Positions 7,144 to 15,197 of a stretch of DNA of 30,809 nt are shown here, one piece after another. Positions within the stretch are counted from its first letter, which is position 1. Every line of letters starts with the position of its first letter. Source of the stretch: Akkermansiaceae bacterium UBA6138 (GTDB taxonomy: Bacteria > Verrucomicrobiota > Verrucomicrobiia > Verrucomicrobiales > DEV007); assembly GCA_002422425.1 (NCBI GenBank), contig DIVG01000017.1:1-30809 (forward strand), in the 5' to 3' direction. Made by a program: the position numbers and the translations under genes. A model generated the notes under the pieces. That model did no database searches. It was not told the origin of the DNA and was given only the letters and a program-made list of their open reading frames with translations.

Positions 7144-8247
7144 TCAGGCAAGGCTGAGCGGGAAATGGGAGAGCTGGCGGACGCCGTCGGCGGTGATGAG
7201 GTAGTTGTTCTCAAGCCGTATCCCGGCCCGCAGGTTGCCGCCGTAGAGGCCGGGTTCGAAGGCGACGACGTCGCCGACTTCGAAGGTGTCGTCCCAGCCG
7301 GGATTGATCCGCGGGACTTCGTGGGCGTCGAGGCCGATCCCGTGTCCGGCGTGGTGGAAAAATTCGTAGTCGTTCCAGCCATCGAGTTCGCGGTGTACGA
7401 TCTCGAACATCTCGCGGCAGGACTGGCCTGGTTTTAAAAGCGTTTCCCCTAATTTCATGACCTCCACGACGCGGGCGTGGGCGGCGGCCTGCTCGTCGGT
7501 GGGCTGGCCATCAACCGCGAAGGTGCGGCAGAGGTCGCAGCGGTAGCCGCGCACACCGACACCGATGTCGAGTGGCATCAGTTCGCCGGCAATGACATCG
7601 CGGCGGGGACGGGCGAAACCGCCGGGGGCGCCGCTCTGGAAATCCTGTCCCCATCCGGAGAGAAATTCTCCGGCGGTAAAGGTCGCCGCTTCGAGCATCG
7701 CGGCCATCACCTCGACTTCGCCGATCCCGGGTTCGAGGAGCTGTCTGGCCTCGGCGTAGGCGCGGTCGGCGCAGGCGATCGTGAACTCGAGCGCGGCGAC
7801 TTCGTCGGGGTCTTTGTGGCGGCGGAAGTATTGGTAATCCTCGGTGATGTCCCGGCAGACCGGGCCGGAGATCATCGCCGCCGGCGTTTGCTCATCGGTT
7901 CCTAACACTTTCAGACCGGCGAGAGCGGGGGTGAGTATTTCGATGACGCCGCCGCTGAGATTGGGCTTCAGGGTGCAGAGATGATTCGGGACATAAGCGA
8001 GCACTTCGTCGGTAGCGGGGGCGTCGGGCGACTCGTCGTGGGTTACGAGGACGGTGCTTCCGTCGCGCTTCACGAGCAGGCTGACCGGCGTGAGCGGCTG
8101 TCCGTGCCAGTAACCCGAGAGAGAGTGAATATAGTGACGATTGAAAAAGACGGCCCCGTCGAGGTTTTTCGCCGCGAGGTAGTGGCGGAGTTTTTCCTGC
8201 CGCGCGCGGCAGAGAGATGGATCGAGTTTGGGAGGTTGGCCTGACAT
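7144..8247 (-). CDS. M24-family metallopeptidase (Xaa-Pro aminopeptidase/prolidase-like)
   Basis: 367 residues using the ATG at 8247; a TTG 13 codons upstream is open but less likely. It has a creatinase-type N-terminal domain (about 1-140) and a pita-bread catalytic domain (about 150-367). All five metal ligands are visible: D227 (LDIG), D238 (CDLCRTF), H302 (GHGIGLD), E331 (FEPGLY) and E346 (RLENNYL). No signal peptide is seen, so it is probably cytoplasmic. The family cleaves Xaa-Pro bonds; prolidases also release hydroxyproline from dipeptides. As first gene of the run that includes a DapA-like lyase and two alpha-ketoglutaric semialdehyde dehydrogenases, it could feed imino acids into that pathway. 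M24 proteins also include creatinases and related hydrolases, so exact activity is open. Confidence 0.9.
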   Translation of the reverse strand: MSGQPPKLDPSLCRARQEKLRHYLAAKNLDGAVFFNRHYIHSLSGYWHGQPLTPVSLLVKRDGSTVLVTHDESPDAPATDEVLAYVPNHLCTLKPNLSGGVIEILTPALAGLKVLGTDEQTPAAMISGPVCRDITEDYQYFRRHKDPDEVAALEFTIACADRAYAEARQLLEPGIGEVEVMAAMLEAATFTAGEFLSGWGQDFQSGAPGGFARPRRDVIAGELMPLDIGVGVRGYRCDLCRTFAVDGQPTDEQAAAHARVVEVMKLGETLLKPGQSCREMFEIVHRELDGWNDYEFFHHAGHGIGLDAHEVPRINPGWDDTFEVGDVVAFEPGLYGGNLRAGIRLENNYLITADGVRQLSHFPLSLA

Positions 8248-8523
8248 GACGACGGGATCATAAGCCCGGGTTGAATTTCGGATCAAGGTCCGATTCGGTG
8301 CTATTTTACAGAACGCCGGAGGGATAAGGGGTGTTCCCGACAGGATTCGTGGTTTTTCGTCCGCTGCGTTTTTGAAACCACCTTCATTGGCCGGTTCTCC
8401 GATGGCGTCTTCCTGAAAATAAAAGGGATCATTCTCGACTTCCCGGAAGATCTCAGCCTACTTTCTTCATGAAGCTGTCTTTTTCTACCCCTGATCGAGC
8501 TGACTTCGCCACCCCTCCCCCCC
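8248..8523. other. Intergenic region with inverted repeat
   Basis: About 276 bases between divergent genes, expected to carry the promoters of the leftward peptidase operon and the rightward DUF3096 gene. GTGGTTT (8349-8355) and AAACCAC (8375-8381) form a perfect 7-bp inverted repeat around a T-rich 19-base loop, and CTTCATGAAG (8465-8474) is a 10-bp palindrome. Either could bind a regulator of the catabolic operon. I could not place a convincing -10/-35 pair. Confidence 0.35.
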
Positions 8524-8691
8524 ATGATTATGACAGACCTCATCCCCATCCTCGCGGTGAATCTCCCCTCCTATGTCAGCCCCGCCATCGCGCTGATTGC
8601 CGGGATTCTCATTTTGATGCGTCCGCCCCTGCTCGCTAGGATCGTCGCGATCTACCTCATCATTGTCGGGGTGATCGGTCTCCTCGGTTAG
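8524..8691 (+). CDS. DUF3096 small membrane protein
   Basis: 55 residues from the ATG at 8524 (a second ATG lies at 8530). The sequence is almost entirely hydrophobic: one segment covers about residues 18-32 (SPAIALIAGILILM) and a second about 39-54 (RIVAIYLIIVGVIGLL), separated by the short basic turn RPPLLAR. Two short helices around a proline/arginine turn, ending in YLIIVGVIGLLG, are the hallmark of DUF3096, small inner-membrane proteins of unknown function found in many Proteobacteria and PVC bacteria. No Shine-Dalgarno is evident; a C-run precedes the ATG. It is followed 182 bases later by the CehA-like gene on the same strand, but the gap and lack of functional link make an operon uncertain. 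Confidence 0.82.
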   Translation: MIMTDLIPILAVNLPSYVSPAIALIAGILILMRPPLLARIVAIYLIIVGVIGLLG

Positions 8692-8873
8692 ATGTCGAGT
8701 TGGTGGACCCGCGCGGGATAGGTTTCCGTGTTTCTTTTCGCTTGTCTCCGGGGGCCTAAGATTTCCCCGTTTCCCTCATTTCCGGCAGGCACCAGGTATT
8801 CGATCGAGGGAGATACGCACTTAGGGCGAATTTTTGCTTTTCGAAAGGGAACCGAATCAAGAATCTTCAAAGG

Positions 8874-11414
8874 ATGAAAAATCCTTCTTTTTTTTCCACG
8901 CTCCTCCGTGCCGTGGTGGTCCTTACGTTGGTCACCGCCCCCGGGTTTGCTGCCGAAGTCTTCGAACTGGGCGAAGCGAACTTCGCCGAGCGCCCTCTCG
9001 GTAAGGAGGCCGATGGCATCGTCGGTGACTTTGTGATGCGAAACGATAAAGTCGAGTTGCTCGTCTCGGGCAATCTCCCCCTGCGCCGTGCGAATATGAG
9101 CACCTTTTACGGCGAGGACGGCATCACCCCCGGGTGTCTCTACGACCTTACCCTCCTCGGTGCCGACAATGATCAGATTACGATCTTCTCCCCGTCGGGT
9201 CAGCGCGGGCCGGTTAATTACGTGCGCATTGTCGGCGACGGGAAAGACGGCGAGGCGATTCTCGAGACGGTCGTCTCGGCGGCGAAGTCCGGAGCGCTCT
9301 CGAAACGTCACGAATATCGCCTTAAAGATGGCTGGCAGGGAGTTCTCATCGTCACGACAATTACGAACGAGGGCAGGGAGAAAGTGAAAGTGCCGCTGTC
9401 TGACCAGTGGACACCGATGCGCTCCAAAGGAAATTTCAACGGGGTCAACTGGGGTGACTCAATCGACCCCGCCGACAAGGCCGGTTACGCTCATGCCTGG
9501 GTCGCCGAGGCCGGCGCGACTATCCCGGAAAAGCCCGAAGTTGAGCTGGCACCCGGAGGATCGGTTACCGTGGCGCGTTTTCTTGCGGTCGGTCTTTCCC
9601 CTGCGGCGGCGGTCGGGCTGGTCGAGGAGTTTCGGGGAGGGGTTGAAAGTGTCGGCCGACTGACTCTGACCCTCACCGATGAACAAAAAAAGACGCCGGT
9701 AGCGGCCGGTCGGGTTCTCATTGGTGACGACCCAACCAGAGCTATGCCCGCCTATCCTGATTCCGAGGGGGTCATTGATCTGGTCCTTCCCGCCGGCCCG
9801 CACGCACTTACCGGAGAAGACACCGGTCGTAGTGCCCTTGCGGATAAGGTCGAGGTCGCTGCCGGGGCCACTGTCGCAAAGGCAATGCCCTTCGGCCCCC
9901 AAGCCGCCATTGCTTTTGACATCAAAGACGAAACCGGTCGGGCCATTCCCTGCAAGGCGCAGTTCAATGCTCTCGGCGAGACGGCAAAGGTGAATCTTGG
10001 GCCCACCGACCGTGCCCGGGGTTGCGTCGATCAGTATCATTCGCCAACCGGGACTTTTGCCGTGCCGCTTCCTCCCGGAACCTATGAAATTATTGTCACC
10101 CGCGGTTCCGAACATTCCCACCACCGGGAGGAGGTCGTCCTCGCTCCCGCTAGCGTTCACCCGGTCTCGGCTGTGTTGAAGAGGGTTGTGAATACGCCCG
10201 GATGGGTCGCAACCGATTTTCACAATCACTCCACCCCCAGTGGTGACAACACCTGTGGCACTGACGACCGACTCATCAATCTCGCCGTCGAACACATCGA
10301 GTTCGCCCCGACGACAGAGCACAATCGCCTTTACGACTGGCTCCCCCACATCGAGCGGCTCGGGCTCGTGCCTTATCTCAAGACTGTCCCGGGGATGGAA
10401 CTGACCGGATCCGGAGCGCATTTTAATGCCTTTCCGCTCTCACCGGAGCCCGATAAACAAGATGGCGGTGCTCCCGTCTGGAAGAAGGACCCCCGTCTCA
10501 ATGCCATCGCTTTGCGCGACTGGCAAGGCGTCGAGGACGACCGCTGGATCCATGTCAATCACCCTGACATGATCGAAAATTTCATCGACCGGGACAAGGA
10601 CGGGCGCGCCGATGCCGGTTTCGCCTATTTCGGCGGTTTGATCGATGGAATCGAGACGCAGAATTACAGTGCGAGTGAGATCCTTGCAGGGGCTCCCTAT
10701 AAAATCACTGCGGCCCGGAGCGGTGGTCCCGGCCGTGTCGTCGCGCCGATCCGCGAGTTCATCTGGTTGCAATTGCTCAATCAGGGTCTCAGTCCCAAGG
10801 CGATTGCTGTCTGCGACGCCCACCACATCCATGGCAACGGGGTCGGCGGTTGGAGGACTTATGTGAAGAGTTCAACCGATGAACCTGCCGAAATTGACTG
10901 GCGTGAGATGAGTCGCAATGCCAAGGCCGGGCGTATGATTCTCTCGACCGGCCCCTACCTTGAGGTCGAGACTGGAAGCGGTATCATTGCCGGCGGTCAC
11001 GATCGTGTCAGCGGTGCGATCGACCTGAAGGTGAAAGTGCAATGCTCGACCTGGCTCGACATCGATCGGGTTCAGGTCCTCGTGAACGGCCGGCAGGTCC
11101 CTGAGTATAATTACACGCGGGAGAAAAATCCTGACATGTTTGCCAACGATGTCGTGAAGTTCGATCAAACGCTCAAGCTCCACCTCGATCAGGACGCCCA
11201 TCTTATCGTCGTCGCGGTCGGGGAGAAACACACTCTCGTGACCGGCTTCGGCTCGAGTGGGCAATCGAAGCTGCAGCCCATCGCCTACAACAATCCCATC
11301 TTTGTCGATGTGGATGGAGGCGGATTCCAGCCGAACGGAGATACTCTCGGTTTCGATCTCCCTGTCGGCGGGCTTACCGTTGATGATGTGAAAGCGAAGT
11401 TGCCGGTGGAGTGA
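8874..11414 (+). CDS. Secreted CehA/McbA-family metallohydrolase (PHP domain)
   Basis: 846 residues with a Sec signal peptide (MKNPSFFSTLLRAVVVLTLV, cleavage probably after GFA near residue 26), so it is exported. The N-terminal ~440 residues look beta-rich and non-catalytic. From about residue 443 the PHP metal-binding fold begins with WVATDFHNHSTPSGD; EFAPTTEHN and a late CDAHHIHGNGVGGW (about 647) supply further histidines, as in CehA/McbA proteins. Named members hydrolyse carbaryl, but most relatives are of unknown function and probably cut phosphoester, carbamate or amide bonds. The start is supported by AAAGG directly before the ATG. A glycine- and asparagine-rich C-terminus ends DDVKAKLPVE. 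The gene is convergent with the DUF2892 gene. Confidence 0.86.
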   Translation: MKNPSFFSTLLRAVVVLTLVTAPGFAAEVFELGEANFAERPLGKEADGIVGDFVMRNDKVELLVSGNLPLRRANMSTFYGEDGITPGCLYDLTLLGADNDQITIFSPSGQRGPVNYVRIVGDGKDGEAILETVVSAAKSGALSKRHEYRLKDGWQGVLIVTTITNEGREKVKVPLSDQWTPMRSKGNFNGVNWGDSIDPADKAGYAHAWVAEAGATIPEKPEVELAPGGSVTVARFLAVGLSPAAAVGLVEEFRGGVESVGRLTLTLTDEQKKTPVAAGRVLIGDDPTRAMPAYPDSEGVIDLVLPAGPHALTGEDTGRSALADKVEVAAGATVAKAMPFGPQAAIAFDIKDETGRAIPCKAQFNALGETAKVNLGPTDRARGCVDQYHSPTGTFAVPLPPGTYEIIVTRGSEHSHHREEVVLAPASVHPVSAVLKRVVNTPGWVATDFHNHSTPSGDNTCGTDDRLINLAVEHIEFAPTTEHNRLYDWLPHIERLGLVPYLKTVPGMELTGSGAHFNAFPLSPEPDKQDGGAPVWKKDPRLNAIALRDWQGVEDDRWIHVNHPDMIENFIDRDKDGRADAGFAYFGGLIDGIETQNYSASEILAGAPYKITAARSGGPGRVVAPIREFIWLQLLNQGLSPKAIAVCDAHHIHGNGVGGWRTYVKSSTDEPAEIDWREMSRNAKAGRMILSTGPYLEVETGSGIIAGGHDRVSGAIDLKVKVQCSTWLDIDRVQVLVNGRQVPEYNYTREKNPDMFANDVVKFDQTLKLHLDQDAHLIVVAVGEKHTLVTGFGSSGQSKLQPIAYNNPIFVDVDGGGFQPNGDTLGFDLPVGGLTVDDVKAKLPVE

Positions 11415-11463
11415 AACTGAGCTCCGTCGTCTCCTGTCTTACTAGTGAGCAAAGAACAAGGAA

Positions 11464-11482
11464 GGGGGCCTGCCAAGCCCCC
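11464..11482. terminator. GC hairpin between convergent genes
   Basis: GGGGGC (11464-11469) and GCCCCC (11477-11482) form a perfect stem with a 7-base loop, 49 bases after the CehA-like stop and before the convergent DUF2892 stop. No T-run follows on the plus strand; the minus-strand side is moderately T-rich (TTCCTTGTTCTTTG), so it may act mainly on leftward transcripts. Confidence 0.4.
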
Positions 11483-11546
11483 CGGCGGAGCACAGAGTTT
11501 CTCCTCACCGGTTTTCACTGGAGGGCACTTCCAACCCACCACGACA

Positions 11547-11756
11547 TCAAAACGGCGTTCCGATGCCGAAGGCTCTGATCGCGCACCAACCCTTGACCGC
11601 CTCGAAGATCGCGAAGGCTCCGAGGGCGCAGGCACCGCTGCCCCAGAAGCTGTGATCGGTCCAGATGACGAGGTAGATCCCCGCTCCGAGCGTGAGCGCC
11701 CCGAGGATGCCCCGGAGGAGCCGTCCGCGCCGGTCGATGTTGCACTGCCAGTTCAT
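11547..11756 (-). CDS. DUF2892 (YgaP-like) inner membrane protein
   Basis: 69 residues with two predicted membrane helices: about 15-31 (RGILGALTLGAGIYLVI) and about 38-58, joined by TDHSFWGSG. The N-terminal CNIDRRGRLLRGILG and the C-terminal GWCAIRAFGIGTPF match the DUF2892 pattern (N-x-D-R-x-x-R ... GxC-x-x-x-x-x-G-I-x-T). This domain also forms the membrane part of YgaP rhodanese proteins, and stand-alone versions have no established function. It starts 27 bases after the end of the SMP-30 gene on the same strand, so the two may be co-transcribed. Nothing in the sequence indicates a link to sugar lactone hydrolysis. Confidence 0.8.
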   Translation of the reverse strand: MNWQCNIDRRGRLLRGILGALTLGAGIYLVIWTDHSFWGSGACALGAFAIFEAVKGWCAIRAFGIGTPF

Positions 11757-11783
11757 GTGGGGAGGAAGGGAGACGTGACGCGG

Positions 11784-12833
11784 CTACCAGCCGGCACCTT
11801 TCGTCTTGGTTTGAATACGACAGAGATACATGTCGGCGGTGAGATAAAGCACCGTGCCGTCATTTCCCCAGGCGCAGTTCGCGGTCCGCTCGCCCGTGGA
11901 GATGCGCCCGAGGAGTTTGCCCTCGGGCGTGAGCACGTAGACGCCGCCCGGACCGGTTGCCCATAGATTGCCCTTTTCATCGACCTTGAGCCCGTCGGGC
12001 AGGCCGGGGAGACCTTCCTTTACGGCCGCTGTCGCATCATAAAAGACGCGACCTTCGCCGAGGGTGCCGTCCTCTTTGACGGGAAAGGCCTTCCAAAGCG
12101 CCGCTTCGGGGTCGGACTGGGCCACATAGAGGGTTTTGAAATCCGGGGAAAAAGCGAGGCCGTTCGGGCGGGTCATCTCTTTCGTTAGCAGGGTGAGGGT
12201 ACCGTCGGGCGCGAGTCGATAGACGCCGCAGAAGTCAAGTTCGCGGAGCGGGTCTTCCCATCGATGGGGCAGGCCGTAGGGCGGATCGGTGAAGTAGATC
12301 GTCTTTCTGTCGGCGCCGAGGCAGGCATCGTTCGGGCTGTTGAGGCGTTTGCCTTCGTAGTTATCTACGAGGGTGCGCTTGCCCCCGTCGGCGGTGAGGA
12401 GGGAGAGACGGCGGTCGCCGTGTTCGCAGGAGATGAGCTGACTTTTTTCGTCGAGGATAAGACCGTTACTTCCCGGTTCCCCTCCGTAATCGGCTACCCC
12501 GGTGTAGCCGGCGGGCTGGAGCCAGGTCTTGGAGCCGACACCCTCATCCCATTTTACGACGCGATTGTTCGGGATGTCGGAGAAAAGAATGTAGCCGCCG
12601 AAGGGATGTTCTTTTTCCGCGACCCAGACCGGACCTTCGGACCAGGCGAAGCCCGAGGAGAGCACTTCGATGACGGCATCTTCAGCGACAAGCGAAGCGA
12701 GGGCCGGGTCGAGAGAGATTACCTCGCCGATAGACGGAAAGTTGGTTGAATCCTGTGCCCTGGTGTTTGAAAGGGGGGCGGTGAGAAGGGCGAGTAACGT
12801 AAAGTGGCGAGAGAGGATCAGTTTGCGCATCAT
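11784..12833 (-). CDS. Exported SMP-30/gluconolactonase-family lactonase
   Basis: 349 residues. The first 27 form a Sec signal peptide (MMRKLILSRHFTLLALLTAP, cleavage after TRA), so the enzyme is periplasmic or secreted. The six-bladed propeller of the SMP-30/gluconolactonase family follows. Metal and catalytic residues are E66 in SEGPVW, N168 and D169 in RLNSPND, and D280 in GLPDGL; FTDPPYGLPH is another family signature. These enzymes open sugar lactones such as gluconolactone or arabinolactone, and some relatives hydrolyse organophosphates. Lactonases of this kind feed sugar-acid pathways. The semialdehyde dehydrogenase cluster is only 3.5 kb away, but it is separated by an opposite-strand gene, so a shared pathway is only a possibility. 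Confidence 0.92.
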   Translation of the reverse strand: MMRKLILSRHFTLLALLTAPLSNTRAQDSTNFPSIGEVISLDPALASLVAEDAVIEVLSSGFAWSEGPVWVAEKEHPFGGYILFSDIPNNRVVKWDEGVGSKTWLQPAGYTGVADYGGEPGSNGLILDEKSQLISCEHGDRRLSLLTADGGKRTLVDNYEGKRLNSPNDACLGADRKTIYFTDPPYGLPHRWEDPLRELDFCGVYRLAPDGTLTLLTKEMTRPNGLAFSPDFKTLYVAQSDPEAALWKAFPVKEDGTLGEGRVFYDATAAVKEGLPGLPDGLKVDEKGNLWATGPGGVYVLTPEGKLLGRISTGERTANCAWGNDGTVLYLTADMYLCRIQTKTKGAGW

Positions 12834-12889
12834 GGGGAAAGGTTGAAGCTTCCGGGGTTGTTTTGAATCCTATCACTGTTAACCGATTG

Positions 12890-15178
12890 ATGAAAGAAAA
12901 CGCAAGTTTTAAGGAAGGCAGAGAGAATGAGATTCCCCGTCATGATTCAGACCCTCCCGGGTTCGCGTCCGGCGAAGAGCTTGCCATTGATCCGGCGGGG
13001 GGTGATGAGATCGACCCGATCAGAAAGTGGTGGGACGAGGCTGAGACCAGCAGCCGGGAAAAGGCCCGGAATCGTCGGCTTAGGGATCCCCGGGAAGGGG
13101 CTGAAGCCACTTGCGATGGCGGGAGTAAGGTCCTTGACCAGGAGGGTGATCCCCCGGTATCGGGGGAGGCTCTCGAGGCCGGGATGGCGGAGGATGTGGG
13201 GGACTCGATTCCGGTGAATACCGGGGAAAAGCCCCGGGGGAAAGGGGGATGCCAGGCGGTTTTTGTGACGCTCTTCGTTTTCGCTGCCTTCATTCTCTTG
13301 ACCGGCCTGATTGCAGGGGGGTGGGTTGCCTGGTCGCGGCTGGGTGATTATGAATCCGAATTAGTCGGCAGCGTTCGCGGCAAGCTTGAGGAAAAAGGGA
13401 TTTACTTAGACCTTGGCAAGGCGGGTTATCAGTTTTCCCGGGGGCTGGTATTTGACGAAGTGACGATCTTCGATGACGCAACGCGTCGGCGTCCCGTCCT
13501 GAAAGCGTCAGGAATCAGATATGATATCGACTGGCCAGGGCTGTTGAAATCGTCCGGTGAAATCGGTGCCGGGGAATTCCATCTCTACGATGCGTCAATC
13601 GCTCTCTTCGAGACGGGCCATCTCATCACAACGATCGATAGGGTCAATGGGACGATCTCTACAAGTCAGGAGCACATCCGTGTGGAGCACCTCTCCGCGT
13701 TTCTTGGCAGCTGGCAGATTACTCTGAGAGGACTCGTTCACCTGCCGTCGGTATCGATCGCTCCGGGTGAGTCGCCGTTGCCTGTTGCCGCTCCTCTCAT
13801 GTTCGACTTTTCCGCCTTCAAAGCGCTTGAGTTTTTCCCGGTGTCGGCGAGTGACGGAGCGAAGGCACCGACGCTTGACCTTACTTTCGCGATGGATGTT
13901 GGTCGGCCTGATCTCGCGACGATCGAGGGCGCAGTTCACGGTCGCGACCTGATCTGGCAGGGCGTGGAGATCACCTCGGTCTCGGCGGCTTTCAACCGCG
14001 TGAATGACACCGGGCTGCTAAGTGTTCCCGCGTTTCAAATTGGCTGCGGGCGAGGTTTTCTCGGTGGTCGTCTCGCCATCGATACCGTCGCGGAGAGCCT
14101 TCGCATCGAGCAGCTTCACTCCACTGTTGACGTCCTTGCCCTGCTTGGTCAATACAAGCCCGAATGGGCGGCCCGCTGGAAATCTGTTCGTTTTCTGGAT
14201 GCACCTTTCCTCCGGATTTCGGGGGAAGTGCCTTTCAAGAATCCCTCTGCAGCGGATCTAAAAATTCGTTATGATCAACCTCAGGGTATCGTCCTTTCCC
14301 TGGAAAATGGGGATCTTCCCCTGCGCGGTCTGCGCGGAAATCTTGAGCTACGAGGGCAGTCGATCGAGACCGATGACGCTGGGTTTGAACTTTTTGGCGG
14401 AACTGTAAAACTCAATGGCGCGACCCGACTGACCGGGGAGGCGGGCTTGTTCAACGGCCTTATTGAACTCAGCGACCTCTCACTCGGAAAGGCTCGAGGC
14501 GTTTTTGACAGGAGGGAAGGCGGCATGTCGGGCAATCTCTCGCTTGTTTTTCGTGGCGTCCTCCATCGTGACCGAGAGAAAATCCGCGGAGGAGGAACGC
14601 TGAGGGTCGAAGAGGCTGCTGCTGCCCATTTCCCGGTCTTTGGGCCGGTTGAGGATCACGTGGGTGGGGCCGTGCCTGTTTTTGCCGTGACAAATGAAGG
14701 AACTATCAACGGAGCCTACCTCATCGAGTCCGGAGTGCTCATCGCCAGTGACCTTATCGCCGCCAACGCGGCCGCGCGTCTCGTCGCGAACGGCACCGTC
14801 AATATCATCTCGTCCGATACAGATTTCAACGTGCGTGCTGAACTCGTTCCCTCGCTCGCGGTCGCCACCGGTCTCACGGAAAAGGCGATTACGCTGAGGG
14901 TCAAGGGTCCTCTGGGTGATCCGGCGGTGACCTTGAAGACGTTTCCGATCGAATTCGCCTCGGTATCTCTTGGTGGCATTCTCGGGACTTCACCCCGTTC
15001 ACTCGAGACACTCGGGGCGGTGCCCGGTGTTGAGGAGGCTGTCGGGGCCTTTGCGGATCAGCTGGGAGCTCCCGGGATCACCATCCATCCCGAGGTGAGC
15101 ATCCTTTTCAGAAGTATCCTGAGCCAGGGATCATCCGCGACTGGAGCGGTTTCTCCGTTACGACGGGAGCAGGAGTGA
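12890..15178 (+). CDS. AsmA/TamB-like envelope protein, single membrane anchor
   Basis: 762 residues from the ATG at 12890; a TTG nine codons earlier is in frame but has no support. The first ~117 residues are charged, apparently disordered and rich in D, E and G, and are predicted cytoplasmic. One membrane helix follows at about 118-150 (QAVFVTLFVFAAFILLTGLI). The remaining ~610 residues are beta-rich with repeated short strands and an AsmA-like C-terminal region (about 540-720; GGTLRVEEAAAAHFPVFGPV, then GTVNIISSDTDFNVRAELVP). AsmA-like proteins bridge inner and outer membranes and are implicated in phospholipid transport. This is a weaker, fold-level assignment. The gene is divergent from the SMP-30 gene and convergent with the hydroxyacid dehydrogenase, with only 19 bases between stops. 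Confidence 0.75.
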   Translation: MKENASFKEGRENEIPRHDSDPPGFASGEELAIDPAGGDEIDPIRKWWDEAETSSREKARNRRLRDPREGAEATCDGGSKVLDQEGDPPVSGEALEAGMAEDVGDSIPVNTGEKPRGKGGCQAVFVTLFVFAAFILLTGLIAGGWVAWSRLGDYESELVGSVRGKLEEKGIYLDLGKAGYQFSRGLVFDEVTIFDDATRRRPVLKASGIRYDIDWPGLLKSSGEIGAGEFHLYDASIALFETGHLITTIDRVNGTISTSQEHIRVEHLSAFLGSWQITLRGLVHLPSVSIAPGESPLPVAAPLMFDFSAFKALEFFPVSASDGAKAPTLDLTFAMDVGRPDLATIEGAVHGRDLIWQGVEITSVSAAFNRVNDTGLLSVPAFQIGCGRGFLGGRLAIDTVAESLRIEQLHSTVDVLALLGQYKPEWAARWKSVRFLDAPFLRISGEVPFKNPSAADLKIRYDQPQGIVLSLENGDLPLRGLRGNLELRGQSIETDDAGFELFGGTVKLNGATRLTGEAGLFNGLIELSDLSLGKARGVFDRREGGMSGNLSLVFRGVLHRDREKIRGGGTLRVEEAAAAHFPVFGPVEDHVGGAVPVFAVTNEGTINGAYLIESGVLIASDLIAANAAARLVANGTVNIISSDTDFNVRAELVPSLAVATGLTEKAITLRVKGPLGDPAVTLKTFPIEFASVSLGGILGTSPRSLETLGAVPGVEEAVGAFADQLGAPGITIHPEVSILFRSILSQGSSATGAVSPLRREQE

Positions 15179-15197
15179 TTGTAACTTTCCCGTGTCC

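Noticed and set aside
8301..8549. An 82-codon minus-strand open frame in the peptidase/DUF3096 gap
   Set aside because: R/S/K-rich with no domain, overlapping the DUF3096 start and the promoter region.
12863..12889. Earlier TTG start of the AsmA-like gene
   Set aside because: No ribosome binding site and the nine added residues have no homology support; the ATG at 12890 is preferred.
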